Source: Halorhodospira halochloris
GTDB taxonomy: Bacteria; Pseudomonadota; Gammaproteobacteria; Nitrococcales; Halorhodospiraceae
Assembly (NCBI RefSeq): GCF_002356555.2
Contig: NZ_AP017372.2
Location: forward strand, 744,001 to 808,000
DNA length: 64,000 nucleotides
Direction: 5' to 3'
The translations under genes and the position numbers were made by a program. The notes under the pieces are model-generated. The model was not told the origin of the DNA and searched no databases. It was given only the letters and a program-made list of their open reading frames with translations. Below, piece after piece: positions 16,737 to 23,945 of this stretch (the stretch's first letter is position 1; every line of letters begins with the position of its first letter).

Positions 16737-17528
16737 TCAGCATACTTCCGCCGGGGCCAAGCCCTCCAAGCTGGTATGGCCGCGGCCAGCGTTGTATTCC
16801 CATTCAATAAATTGAGCTATGTCTTTGCTGGCATCATGAAATCCCTGGTAACGACAATGATCGGTCCATTCACTTTTGAGACTGCCGAAGAAACGCTCCA
16901 TAACCGCGTTATCCCAGCAGTTGCCCTTGCGGCTCATAGAGGCAATCATTCCTTCTTGTCGTAACCTATCTTGATAAATGGTGGATGCATATTGACTGCC
17001 GCGATCTGAATGATGCACCAGTCCGGGTTCCGGATTACAGCGTTCTATTGCCATTTCAAGAGCATCTAGAGTTAATTCTACACGCATATTATTGGCTATA
17101 GCCCAGCCGACAATTTGGCGATTGTAAAGGTCCATAACTGCAGCCAAGTATATCCATCCACTAAGGGTCCAAATTGCAGTTATATCAGCAACCCAAACGC
17201 AATTTGGCTCCCTGGTTTCAAACTGTTGCTGCAATAGGTTTGGCGCACATTTATAGCCATGCTTACTATCCGTTGTTACCTTAACTCGTCTTCTTTGGCG
17301 GCACTCTACGCCCGCTTCACGCATTAATCTGCGAGCCTTGTATCGCCCAACTTGGTAGCCGCGTTTGCATAGCTCCTGGGACATCCGCCGACTCCCGAGC
17401 CGCTGACGCTTCTTCTCATGCAAATCTTTGACTAGCTCGATTAGCTCATGGCGGTAAGCGTCAAATTTGTCTTTCTTTAGCCAATCGTAATAACCGCTCC
17501 TCGAAGCTTTTAAAACTCGGCACATCAA
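16737..17528 (-). CDS. IS3-family transposase, OrfB (DDE catalytic part)
   Basis: Integrase-core transposase. Catalytic acidic residues lie in VWVADITAIW, LVHHSDRGSQY and CWDNAVMERFFG, with the rve domain and an N-terminal helix-turn-helix region (SRSGYYDWLKK). The open frame continues upstream without stop into the overlap with orfA. OrfB is therefore probably made as an OrfAB fusion by -1 frameshifting at the A-AAA-AAG run in the orfA 3' end, rather than from its own start. Confidence 0.95.
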   Translation of the reverse strand: MMCRVLKASRSGYYDWLKKDKFDAYRHELIELVKDLHEKKRQRLGSRRMSQELCKRGYQVGRYKARRLMREAGVECRQRRRVKVTTDSKHGYKCAPNLLQQQFETREPNCVWVADITAIWTLSGWIYLAAVMDLYNRQIVGWAIANNMRVELTLDALEMAIERCNPEPGLVHHSDRGSQYASTIYQDRLRQEGMIASMSRKGNCWDNAVMERFFGSLKSEWTDHCRYQGFHDASKDIAQFIEWEYNAGRGHTSLEGLAPAEVC

Positions 17529-17572
17529 GGAAATCGAGTGGTTTGCCTTCTCCGCCTCTATAAACTGATACT

Positions 17573-17887
17573 TCAGTTCTGCTCGTTGGCGAAGAAGGCT
17601 GCCGCCTTTTTTAATATCGCCCTTTCTTCTTGCAGCTTACGGTTTTCTTCCCGCAGCCGACGGTTTTCCTCTTCAAGCTCTGCAGAGGGTTTTCGGGCTT
17701 GCCCGTGGTTTGTTGAGTTATTCTGAAACTCTTCAGGATATAACTCCCTCTCCCATCGATAAATCATGCCGCGAGTAAGATCTAAACGACGAGCTACCTC
17801 TGTCTTGGTATAGCCCTGTTCGCGATGCATGTTAACTGCCATTGTCTTGTACTGCTGGCTATACTTTTTGGGTGACTTGCTTTTCAT
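17573..17887 (-). CDS. IS3-family transposase, OrfA (DNA-binding part)
   Basis: Helix-turn-helix protein (104 aa): TKTEVARRLDLTRGMIYRWE is the DNA-binding part. A leucine-zipper-like coiled coil (SAELEEENRRLREENRKLQEE) follows, ending in ILKKAAAFFA. The ILKKA codons contain A-AAA-AAG, the classic -1 slippery site of IS3 elements. AGGAGG placed 9 nt before the ATG at 17887 decides this start over an upstream extension. Confidence 0.93.
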   Translation of the reverse strand: MKSKSPKKYSQQYKTMAVNMHREQGYTKTEVARRLDLTRGMIYRWERELYPEEFQNNSTNHGQARKPSAELEEENRRLREENRKLQEERAILKKAAAFFANEQN

Positions 17888-17957
17888 CTTTGAACACCTC
17901 CTCTCCAAGATTAGCGTATCTCATTGGAGGTGTCCGTTACCATTGGACCACAACACC

Positions 17958-19796
17958 GCGTTCCCCGCGCCTGCGGGGATGAACCTCGGACTCGACCTCC
18001 TCCATCGAGCCGTAACTCGCGTTCCCCGCGCCTGCGGGGATGAACCGGTATGAGCGACAGCAATCTTAGCACTGTCAAAGCGTTCCCCGCGCCTGCGGGG
18101 ATGAACCGGCACAGACGACTACTGAATCTTACGGTTTCCAGCGTTCCCCGCGCCTGCGGGGATGAACCGATAATGCAAGACATGCTAACCGATGCAAATC
18201 CGCGTTCCTCGCGCCTGCGGGGATGAACCGATATCCTTAACGCCCTCCGAGACTACTAACCAGCGTTCCCCGCGCCTGCGGGGATGAACCGGTCGGGGCT
18301 GTCTTAGTGAGGCCCGACCGGACGCGTTCCCCGCGCCTGCGGGGATGAACCGTACCCTCATCTTCCGATGAGACTAACATATCCGCGTTCCCCGCGCCTG
18401 CGGGGATGAACCGGACGACGAAACCATTCGCGCTAGCGAAGAATAGCGTTCCCCGCGCCTGCGGGGATGAACCGAGTTGGGTGCTGAGCTTGTCCCTGCA
18501 ATGCTTGCGTTCCCCGCGCCTGCGGGGATGAACCGCGTTCAGCTGCTCGCGGACACGCTCTTCGTCAGCGTTCCCCGCGCCTGCGGGGATGAACCGCTGC
18601 CCATGGAATATGAGCCGGATCGCCATTGGCGTTCCCCGCGCCTGCGGGGATGAACCATCCCGCGTCTATACCGACAAGAGTTTGGGCGCGCGTTCCCCGC
18701 GCCTGCGGGGATGAACCGTTTGCCGCGGAACACCCTGAAGCCACGCCAGAGCGTTCCCCGCGCCTGCGGGGATGAACCGATAACCGGCGGCGGTGAGCCG
18801 TCAGATGAGTGGCGTTCCCCGCGCCTGCGGGGATGAACCGAGTTTAGACCCGAGCGAGTACGGACAGCAGGCGCGTTCCCCGCGCCTGCGGGGATGAACC
18901 GGTTGAGTTGCAAACCACCGACCTGCCTACAGAGCGTTCCCCGCGCCTGCGGGGATGAACCGTTCGCCGGTAGAAAGCTGATTTTCAAGCGCGACGCGTT
19001 CCCCGCGCCTGCGGGGATGAACCGTATCACTGGTTGTACGGCGCACCGCTGCTTGCGCGTTCCCCGCGCCTGCGGGGATGAACCGATTACGGCACGGGGC
19101 GATCAGGGAAACGGGTCGCGTTCCCCGCGCCTGCGGGGATGAACCGGCGCAACAGTTCATCACCGTATGACGTGTACGGCGTTCCCCGCGCCTGCGGGGA
19201 TGAACCGCCCTGGCGCCCGGACGATGCCCGTGTCTATCAGCGTTCCCCGCGCCTGCGGGGATGAACCGATGAACCGATCACCAGCCTTGTCCCACGGCAA
19301 GCGTTCCCCGCGCCTGCGGGGATGAACCGTCCTTGAGTCTTTGTGGAGATACACTAATGGAGCGTTCCCCGCGCCTGCGGGGATGAACCGGCGATGGAGC
19401 TGTTTGGCGCGCGCTACTTTAGGCGTTCCCCGCGCCTGCGGGGATGAACCGGGCCGATGGCAAGTGCGGATAGAGGATTTGAGGCGTTCCCCGCGCCTGC
19501 GGGGATGAACCGAAAGGCTGGTTAGGTGGCATCAGAGCCATTAAGCGTTCCCCGCGCCTGCGGGGATGAACCGTCCGGTAGGGGCATAGGACGTAAAGCG
19601 AACCCGCGTTCCCCGCGCCTGCGGGGATGAACCGTGTTCAGCACAGCCTTGTTGCTTGAACTCTCGGCGTTCCCCGCGCCTGCGGGGATGAACCGTCATC
19701 GGTAGTCATTAAATCTGCTACTCGTATGCGTTCCCCGCGCCTGCGGGGATGAACCGATTGATATACAGTAAACCCGCCTGGTTCTCCGGCGTTCCC
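17958..19796 (+). CRISPR. Type I-E CRISPR array, leader-distal part (30 repeats plus a truncated one)
   Basis: Continuation of the same array after the IS. Thirty repeats run from 17958 to 19756, with 32-nt spacers except one of 33 nt (18963-18995). Variants: repeat 11 (17958) ends in T and repeat 22 (18629) in A instead of G, and repeat 15 (18202) has TCCTCGCG. After the last full repeat and a 32-nt spacer (19757-19788), the first 8 bases of another repeat (GCGTTCCC, 19789-19796) appear in phase and then give way to a transposase-like gene. The older end of the array has therefore been cut off. Total for both parts: 40 full repeats and 40 spacers. Confidence 0.99.
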
Positions 19797-20542
19797 TGGA
19801 TTGGCGCGGTGCCAACGGACGGCTCTGCGATGTCAGCTGCCGGGTCGCGATGCTGCGACTGCACGAGCAGGGGAAGATCACCCTACCTCCATCCCGGCTG
19901 CGCAAGCGCCGTCGGCGCGCCACGTTTCCCCCGACGCCGGCAACCGACCCCCAGCCGCTTCTCAATACGCCGGTCAACATGATGCCAAAACCGACCTTTC
20001 ATATCGTCCAGGGCAATGCGGCGCAATCACGGTGCTGGAATGAGTACATAGCCCGCTATCACTACCTAGGCTACACGCCATTAGACGGTCACCAGATCCG
20101 CTATAACGTCTACGCTGGAGAACAACTCGTCGCGCTGCTCGGCTTCGGAGCCAGCGCCTGGAAGCTCGCCGACCGTGAGCGGTTTATCGGCTGGAGCAGC
20201 GAGCAACGCGAGCGCAATCTATCCCTTGTGGTCAACAATACACGCTTTTTGATCCTGCCCTGGGTGCAGGTGCGTGGGCTTGCCTCAAAAATCCTGGGGC
20301 TTGCAGCGCGGCAATTGCCGCTAGATTGGCAGCAGCGTTACGGCTTTCAACCGGTGCTGCTTGAGACCTTTGTCGAATGGCCCCGCCACACCGGGACCTG
20401 CTACAAGGCGGCCAACTGGCAGTGGGTGGGTCGCACAACCGGGCGGGGCAAGAAGAGCACAAGCCACAAGCAAAGGCTGCCGACCAAGGACATCTGGCTC
20501 TACCCGCTCAGGCGTGACTTCGCTAATCGGCTTTGTAGCTGA
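19797..20542 (+). pseudogene. DUF4338 (DruA-like) protein, 5'-truncated
   Basis: The reading frame from DWRGANGRLCDVSCRVAML through FHIVQGNAAQSRCWNEY, YHYLGY, LLGFGASAWKLADRERFIGW and LETFVEWPRHTGTC to YKAANWQWVGRTTGRGK is the DUF4338 family, found in transposase-like genes and in the Druantia defence protein DruA. Family members begin with about 50 more residues. Here the frame enters directly from the CRISPR junction at 19797, and the only ATG (19850) is inside the conserved region. I therefore call it a 5'-truncated remnant. The 3' end looks complete. Confidence 0.7.
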
Positions 20543-20624
20543 GATAGTTACCTGCTCACCGAAACTTTACGAACTCCGGTGACAAGGCCTAGGCAAGCTC
20601 GCCAACCCATTGTACATTGTTCGT

Positions 20625-21014
20625 ATGGACATCGTCGCTGACACTAATATCTTCCTCGCGGTTGCACTGAATGAACCAGACAGAGACCGCATCATCACGC
20701 TGACGGCCGACGCGTCAGCGTTAGCACCTGAAATTTTGCCCTATGAGATCGGCAACGCCCTTTCTGCGATGGTGAAGCGGCGTCAACTTTCGTATTCAGA
20801 GGCTCTGGAGGCCGAGAAGTCAGTCCGACGGATTCCGGTGCGGTTAGTGTCCACGGATATACGTAGCTCGCTGCAGCTTGCTCTGGATCAAGATATTTAC
20901 GCCTATGACGCATATTTCCTGCAATGCGCTCAGGCACTATCGTGCCCGTTATTGACCCTTGATCGTCGTATGAGGCAGGTGGCGAGAGAACTTGGGATCA
21001 GGGTACTGGAGTAA
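20625..21014 (+). CDS. vapC: PIN-domain toxin, VapC type
   Basis: PIN-fold ribonuclease (129 aa). The acidic residues expected for metal binding are D6 (VADTNIF), E41 (LPYEIGNAL), D95 (AYDAYFL) and D113 (LTLDRRM). It probably cleaves tRNA or rRNA when freed from its antitoxin. ATG at 20625 is chosen over an upstream TTG, which would add residues absent from the family. The toxin gene comes before the antitoxin, the less common order. Both lie just before an attC-like site and so probably form an integron cassette. Confidence 0.88.
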   Translation: MDIVADTNIFLAVALNEPDRDRIITLTADASALAPEILPYEIGNALSAMVKRRQLSYSEALEAEKSVRRIPVRLVSTDIRSSLQLALDQDIYAYDAYFLQCAQALSCPLLTLDRRMRQVARELGIRVLE

Positions 21015-21019
21015 ACGTG

Positions 21020-21238
21020 ATGAAGGTATTTACATACTCTGAAGCTCGGCAGAACTTGTCGAAATTGCTGGTCCTGGCCCAGCGCGAAGAGGTAGAAATC
21101 AGGAGAAAGGACGGTAGCACGTTTTCTCTCCGTGCGAAGCCCAGGGAATCGAAGTCGCCGTTTGACGTGCCTGGAGTAAGTACAACCGCCACAACGTCAG
21201 ACATACTTGAGGCAGTCCGGGAATCCCGGGAGAGCTAA
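21020..21238 (+). CDS. Phd/YefM-family antitoxin
   Basis: Antitoxin of 72 aa for the preceding PIN toxin. The N-terminal KVFTYSEARQNLSKLLVLAQ is the Phd/YefM DNA-binding fold. The C-terminal DILEAVRESRES is the likely toxin-binding helix. It starts 5 bp after vapC (a GTG one codon earlier is possible; GGAG at 21008-21011). Its TAA stop is part of the first box of the attC-like site. Confidence 0.85.
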   Translation: MKVFTYSEARQNLSKLLVLAQREEVEIRRKDGSTFSLRAKPRESKSPFDVPGVSTTATTSDILEAVRESRES

Positions 21239-21292
21239 CAAGGCCATTCAGCCGACGCTCGTTCCTCGCGCGGCTGATTTGCGACGTTAGAA
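21233..21292 (+). other. Integron attC-like recombination site A
   Basis: 60-bp imperfect palindrome. Outer boxes AGCTAAC (21233-21239) and GTTAGAA (21286-21292) pair as CTAAC/GTTAG. Inner boxes TCAGCCG (21248-21254) and CGGCTGA (21271-21277) pair perfectly, and an unpaired A (21255) is followed by CGC/GCG. That single extrahelical base is the polarity mark of attC sites, and the sequence runs close to class 1 integron attC sites such as aadA1. The site begins within the antitoxin stop codon, as cassettes usually do. Confidence 0.8.
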
Positions 21293-21299
21293 CGATATG

Positions 21300-21834
21300 G
21301 TAGATAACAATCACCAGAGAGTCGGCGCAGGCCGCGGTCCTCGCAGTGCCGGGCCCAGGCATATACATCGATCAGCCCAAGGGGTGTGCCCTCGGTGCTG
21401 AAGGCCATGGTGTCGTGGACAATCAGCCCCTGCGCCCCGTCGGCTCGGCTGCCGATCGGCCCGAGGCCCTCGGTGATCGTCGGAGCCGAGTAGTTGAGCG
21501 TGGTGGTGTCCTGCACGGCCAGCACGACGTCGTGGTGCCGGCAGCGCCCGGCGCTGGCCTGCGCGTGCGAACGGATCAGCTGCTGCATGCTCGCCCTCGG
21601 ATTCGCCAGAAACCGATAGGCTGCCTTCGTGCGCGCTCGTGTGCCACAGGCCTCGGGTGTATCGGCTTGGCTGTGCGCGGCGAAGTCACGGGCGACGGTG
21701 ATCAGCCGCTCCTGCAGGCGCCGGTCGCCGCAGCGGGCGTGGGCGAACTCGTGACGGGCCCAATCGTCGATGGGCAGCTCGGCTGTTGTTGGCTGCCAAA
21801 ATCCGTACATATTTGGCGGAGGATTCAAGAACAC
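21300..21834 (-). pseudogene. IS4-family transposase, N-terminal fragment
   Basis: About 175 residues of a Tn5/IS50-type transposase: the DNA-binding domain (WARHEFAHARCGDRRLQERL, TKAAYRFLANPRAS) and the start of the DDE domain (VLAVQDTTTLNYS, GLIVHDTMAFSTEG, GLIDVYAWARHCED). The catalytic domain then ends abruptly near the attC-like site, so it is a 3'-truncated, inactive remnant. It separates the toxin-antitoxin cassette from the next cassette. Confidence 0.85.
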
Positions 21835-21905
21835 GCATATCTACTGGGTAGCTAAAAGCTAAGACTAGCTATCACGCACTGTGTGGATTTATGGTCGCTG
21901 CTCAG

Positions 21906-21958
21906 GTGGCAGCTTTCGTCTGGAATCAGTGGCAGGCTTCGTATGTAATGGGTGGCAG
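21906..21958. repeat. Three GTGGCAG boxes, probable IS21-type terminus
   Basis: GTGGCAG occurs at 21906, 21929 and 21952, exactly 23 bp apart, with similar text between (CTTTCGTCTGGAATCA, GCTTCGTATGTAATGG). Multiple short repeats of this kind are found at IS21-family ends. No istA or istB remains, so it would be a solo end. Family assignment is from memory of the pattern. Confidence 0.45.
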
Positions 21959-22050
21959 CGGATAGGTGCCTTAGCCTTACGCAGGACTATGACGACCTCG
22001 TTGACGAACATGAGCGGCTCCGGCGCACCTACCAAAACCTATCCGATTGA
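21952..22050 (+). pseudogene. Possible 3' fragment of a cassette gene
   Basis: A 32-codon frame ending LTQDYDDLVDEHERLRRT then YQNLSD and TGA, polar and helical in character, lies 58 bp before the next attC-like site. It emerges from the IS21-like terminus, so it may be the surviving C-terminus of a cassette gene cut by insertions. Length alone does not make it significant. Confidence 0.25.
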
Positions 22051-22107
22051 GTTGCATATGCGGACTCTTTGGACGAGGCTCGGGACTGTGCACTGTAGCG
22101 CGCTGAC

Positions 22108-22179
22108 CATTAGCTGGAGCTGACCGGGTAACGCCGCCTGGCGGCGCCTTCACCCGGTGGTTCAGCTCAGCCGTTAAGA
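22108..22179 (+). other. Integron attC-like recombination site B (long form)
   Basis: Right box GTTAAG (22173-22178). Inner stem AGCTGA (22118-22123) pairs with TCAGCT (22162-22167), with ACCGGGT (22123-22129) against ACCCGGT (22152-22158) and an asymmetric bulge. An apical hairpin CGCCGCC/GGCGGCG (22132-22146) caps it. The left outer box is poor (ATTAGC). The GGTGGTTCAGCTCAGCCGTT ending resembles longer chromosomal attC sites. It lies 26 bp before the start of the next gene. Confidence 0.6.
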
Positions 22180-22204
22180 GCCCAGATCAAAAAAAGGAGA
22201 CGAG

Positions 22205-23125
22205 ATGCCACGTTATTGGGTGATTGCCCCCATAGATTCTCAGCCGGCTGACTTCTTCGAGAAGGTGTGGCGCTTTGATATCGAAAAGGAGGTCATTTCA
22301 ATTGGCTGGTCTCAGTTCGGTGATGTGTCCGGCATGAGTCGTGACGAGCTGGCAAAAGTCGTGGCCCACCACTACCCTGAGAAGCCACAACAGACCAAAG
22401 GCTTGATCACTAATATGGTGTGGTCATTTTGCCACAAGATAGAGCCTGGCGATGTCGTTATAGCGCGGCGTGGAAGAAAGATACTCGCAGCCGTTGGTAC
22501 AGTCAGAGAAAAAGCATTCTACAAGGCTGGGAAAAATCCTGATGTAGATCACCGTCTTTTCCTTCCTGTGACATGGCACCAAGAACCCAGAGACAAGGAC
22601 TTTGGTGCGGTAGTGTTTCCCATGCCTACCTTGGCAGAAATTGATGAAACGCAATACCAGAGCCTTGTCGAGGGGTCGGGGCTAGAAGTTGCCAAGAGCG
22701 AGGATGGGGAGACTTACGAGAATCAAGCAGAGTTTGTTCTGGAGAAGTACCTCGAGGAATTTATCGTCTCCAACTTCTCCGGAATATTTAAGGGTGAACT
22801 CGAGGTATATGTCGACGAGGACGGTAATACTGGGCAGCAGTACACCACGGACATTGGTTCTATTGATATTCTTGCGGAAGATCGCCGCAATAATTCGCTT
22901 GTCGTTATTGAGCTAAAAAAGGGCCGCCCTTCGGACCAAGTGGTAGGGCAAATCATGCGATACATGGGATGGGTCAAAAAAAACCTTGCGCTAGAAGACC
23001 AGAAGGTACGAGGTCTTGTGATTTGCCGCGGGGAAGATCAGAGGCTCAGCTATGCGCTAGAAATGGTCGATCATGTTGATATCCGGTACTACAAAGTTTC
23101 GTTTTCCCTTACGGAGCGCCCTTAA
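22205..23125 (+). CDS. Putative modification-sensing nuclease: PUA/EVE-like domain plus NucS-like PD-(D/E)XK domain
   Basis: Two-domain protein of 306 aa. Residues 3 to about 145 (YWVIAPIDS, VISIGWSQFG, GDVVIARRGRKILAAVGTV) have the order of strands seen in PUA/EVE/ASCH-like nucleic-acid readers. Residues about 170-306 resemble the C-terminal NucS/DUF91 nuclease: D221 (GSIDILA), E236 and K238 (VVIELKKGRPSDQVVGQI) and Arg/Tyr of MRYMGW form a PD-(D/E)XK site. It is flanked by attC-like sites, and its stop codon lies in the downstream one, so it fits a single-gene integron cassette. AAGGAG precedes the ATG. I infer a restriction- or repair-type role against modified or foreign DNA; no partner methylase is near. 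Confidence 0.75.
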   Translation: MPRYWVIAPIDSQPADFFEKVWRFDIEKEVISIGWSQFGDVSGMSRDELAKVVAHHYPEKPQQTKGLITNMVWSFCHKIEPGDVVIARRGRKILAAVGTVREKAFYKAGKNPDVDHRLFLPVTWHQEPRDKDFGAVVFPMPTLAEIDETQYQSLVEGSGLEVAKSEDGETYENQAEFVLEKYLEEFIVSNFSGIFKGELEVYVDEDGNTGQQYTTDIGSIDILAEDRRNNSLVVIELKKGRPSDQVVGQIMRYMGWVKKNLALEDQKVRGLVICRGEDQRLSYALEMVDHVDIRYYKVSFSLTERP

Positions 23126-23177
23126 CAAAACGCTCAACCGGGCGCTCGTACCTCGCGCCGGTTAGCTCGGCGTAGCT
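23120..23177 (+). other. Integron attC-like recombination site C
   Basis: Left box CCTTAAC (23120-23126) contains the stop codon of the nuclease gene. Inner boxes AACCGG (23136-23141) and CCGGTT (23158-23163) pair perfectly; the unpaired G at 23142 is followed by CGC/GCG, as in site A. The loop CGCTCGTACCTCGCG differs from that of site A by one base, so both sites share recent ancestry. The right box is degenerate (GCGTAGC), as in the last site of an array. Confidence 0.75.
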
Positions 23178-23220
23178 TGCGGGGTAGAAGTCCCTGTCGG
23201 GCAAGGGTTCGCTAGATCAG

Positions 23221-23335
23221 ATCAAGGTGAGTTTGGATACCACGGCGGATGGCGCCTCTCAGGTGGCGGTGGCTAGCGAGGAAGTTGCAAGGCTTGCTTC
23301 GTCTTTGCAAGATCGGGTTCGGAGCTTTCGGGTAT
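23221..23335 (+). pseudogene. Methyl-accepting chemotaxis protein, C-terminal remnant
   Basis: The frame reads IKVSLDTTADGASQVAVAS and then EEVARLASSLQDRVRSFRV, the pattern of the extreme C-terminus of chemotaxis receptors (alternating Ala/Glu helix ending in a Phe-Arg tail). No upstream receptor sequence remains and the frame runs on into unrelated residues. The rest of 23178-23487 shows no other feature I can support. Confidence 0.45.
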
Positions 23336-23487
23336 TGCGGTTTTTGGCAGACGGTTGCGATCTAGGGTATGGTGGAATTGTGCGCCCTCGTCGATGGCGT
23401 AGACCACCGTGGTCTCGCAAACCACGTGCAACACACTCACTGATAATTGATTGACAGAACAATGAGCATAATGACAATCCGGAAATC

Positions 23488-23928
23488 ATGATAAGCGCGT
23501 GGAATATCTGGTTAGCTTCGGCCATTGGCCTGTTGTTAGTGGACCTTCTGCTCTTCGGTGGGGCAAGCGGAGTGCTGCTGGCAATGGCCGGAATGGCTCT
23601 GTTCGGCATGGGCGCGGCCTTGTTAGGTTTGTCATGGGAATTCCAGATCCTTAGTGCCGCCCTTTCAGGCGTTCTGTTGATCCCCCTGGCACTAAAAGCA
23701 TTGAAGAAGCTAACCCCGGGGGAGCTATCTCAAAGCCTTGATGATCCGCGCCTTCGAGGGCAGCAATTCAAAGTTTATACCGACAGTGGTGGCCAGGCGC
23801 GTGTTACTGTTTTCGGCGATGAGTTTATGGCTCGCCCATCAAGCATTGATCAATCATTAAAAGATGGCAGTCTAGTGCGTATTGTTCGTTTTGAAGGCAA
23901 TACGGCAATAGTAACCCCCAATGATTAG
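23488..23928 (+). CDS. NfeD-like membrane protein
   Basis: Short NfeD (146 aa). Transmembrane helices span about residues 5-75 (IWLASAIGLLLVDLLLFG, MAGMALFGMGAALLG, LSAALSGVLLIPLAL). An OB-fold domain (RGQQFKVYTDSGGQARVTV, GSLVRIVRFEGNTAIV) follows in the cytoplasm or periplasm. It starts 18 bp before a stomatin-like gene, the standard nfeD-SPFH pairing that organises membrane microdomains. It is similar to YbbK/YbbJ of E. coli. Confidence 0.88.
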   Translation: MISAWNIWLASAIGLLLVDLLLFGGASGVLLAMAGMALFGMGAALLGLSWEFQILSAALSGVLLIPLALKALKKLTPGELSQSLDDPRLRGQQFKVYTDSGGQARVTVFGDEFMARPSSIDQSLKDGSLVRIVRFEGNTAIVTPND

Positions 23929-23945
23929 GTAGTGAGAATCATTTC

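Larger units (their letters stand above)
16693..17955 (-). mobile_element. IS3-family insertion sequence inside the CRISPR array
   Basis: A 1263-bp element bounded by terminal inverted repeats of 27 bp with about 22 matches, both beginning TGTT and ending CGGACACC. It is flanked by the 3-bp direct repeat CCG (16690-16692 and 17956-17958), which is the end of spacer 10 plus the first base of repeat 11. It carries orfA and orfB on the minus strand with a frameshift signal. Both genes look intact, so the insertion is probably recent. Confidence 0.96.

Noticed and set aside
16082-19760. Open frames through the CRISPR array encoding repetitive peptides such as RFIPAGAGNA or VPRACGDEP
   Set aside because: They are translations of the repeats, which lack stops in some frames; there are no ribosome sites and the 61-bp period explains them.
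16082-19788. Spacers targeting sequences within this window
   Set aside because: None matched the window by eye; a genome-wide search would be needed to exclude self-targeting elsewhere.
21346-21855. Plus-strand open frame over the IS4 remnant
   Set aside because: Opposite strand of the recognisable transposase fragment; no homology.
23336-23454. Continuation of the chemotaxis-receptor-like frame as a complete small protein
   Set aside because: Residues after the receptor tail are Arg/Trp/Pro rich and random-looking; the frame simply runs to a chance stop.
20543-23487. Integron integrase or attI site
   Set aside because: No tyrosine recombinase frame or attI-like sequence is present in the window.
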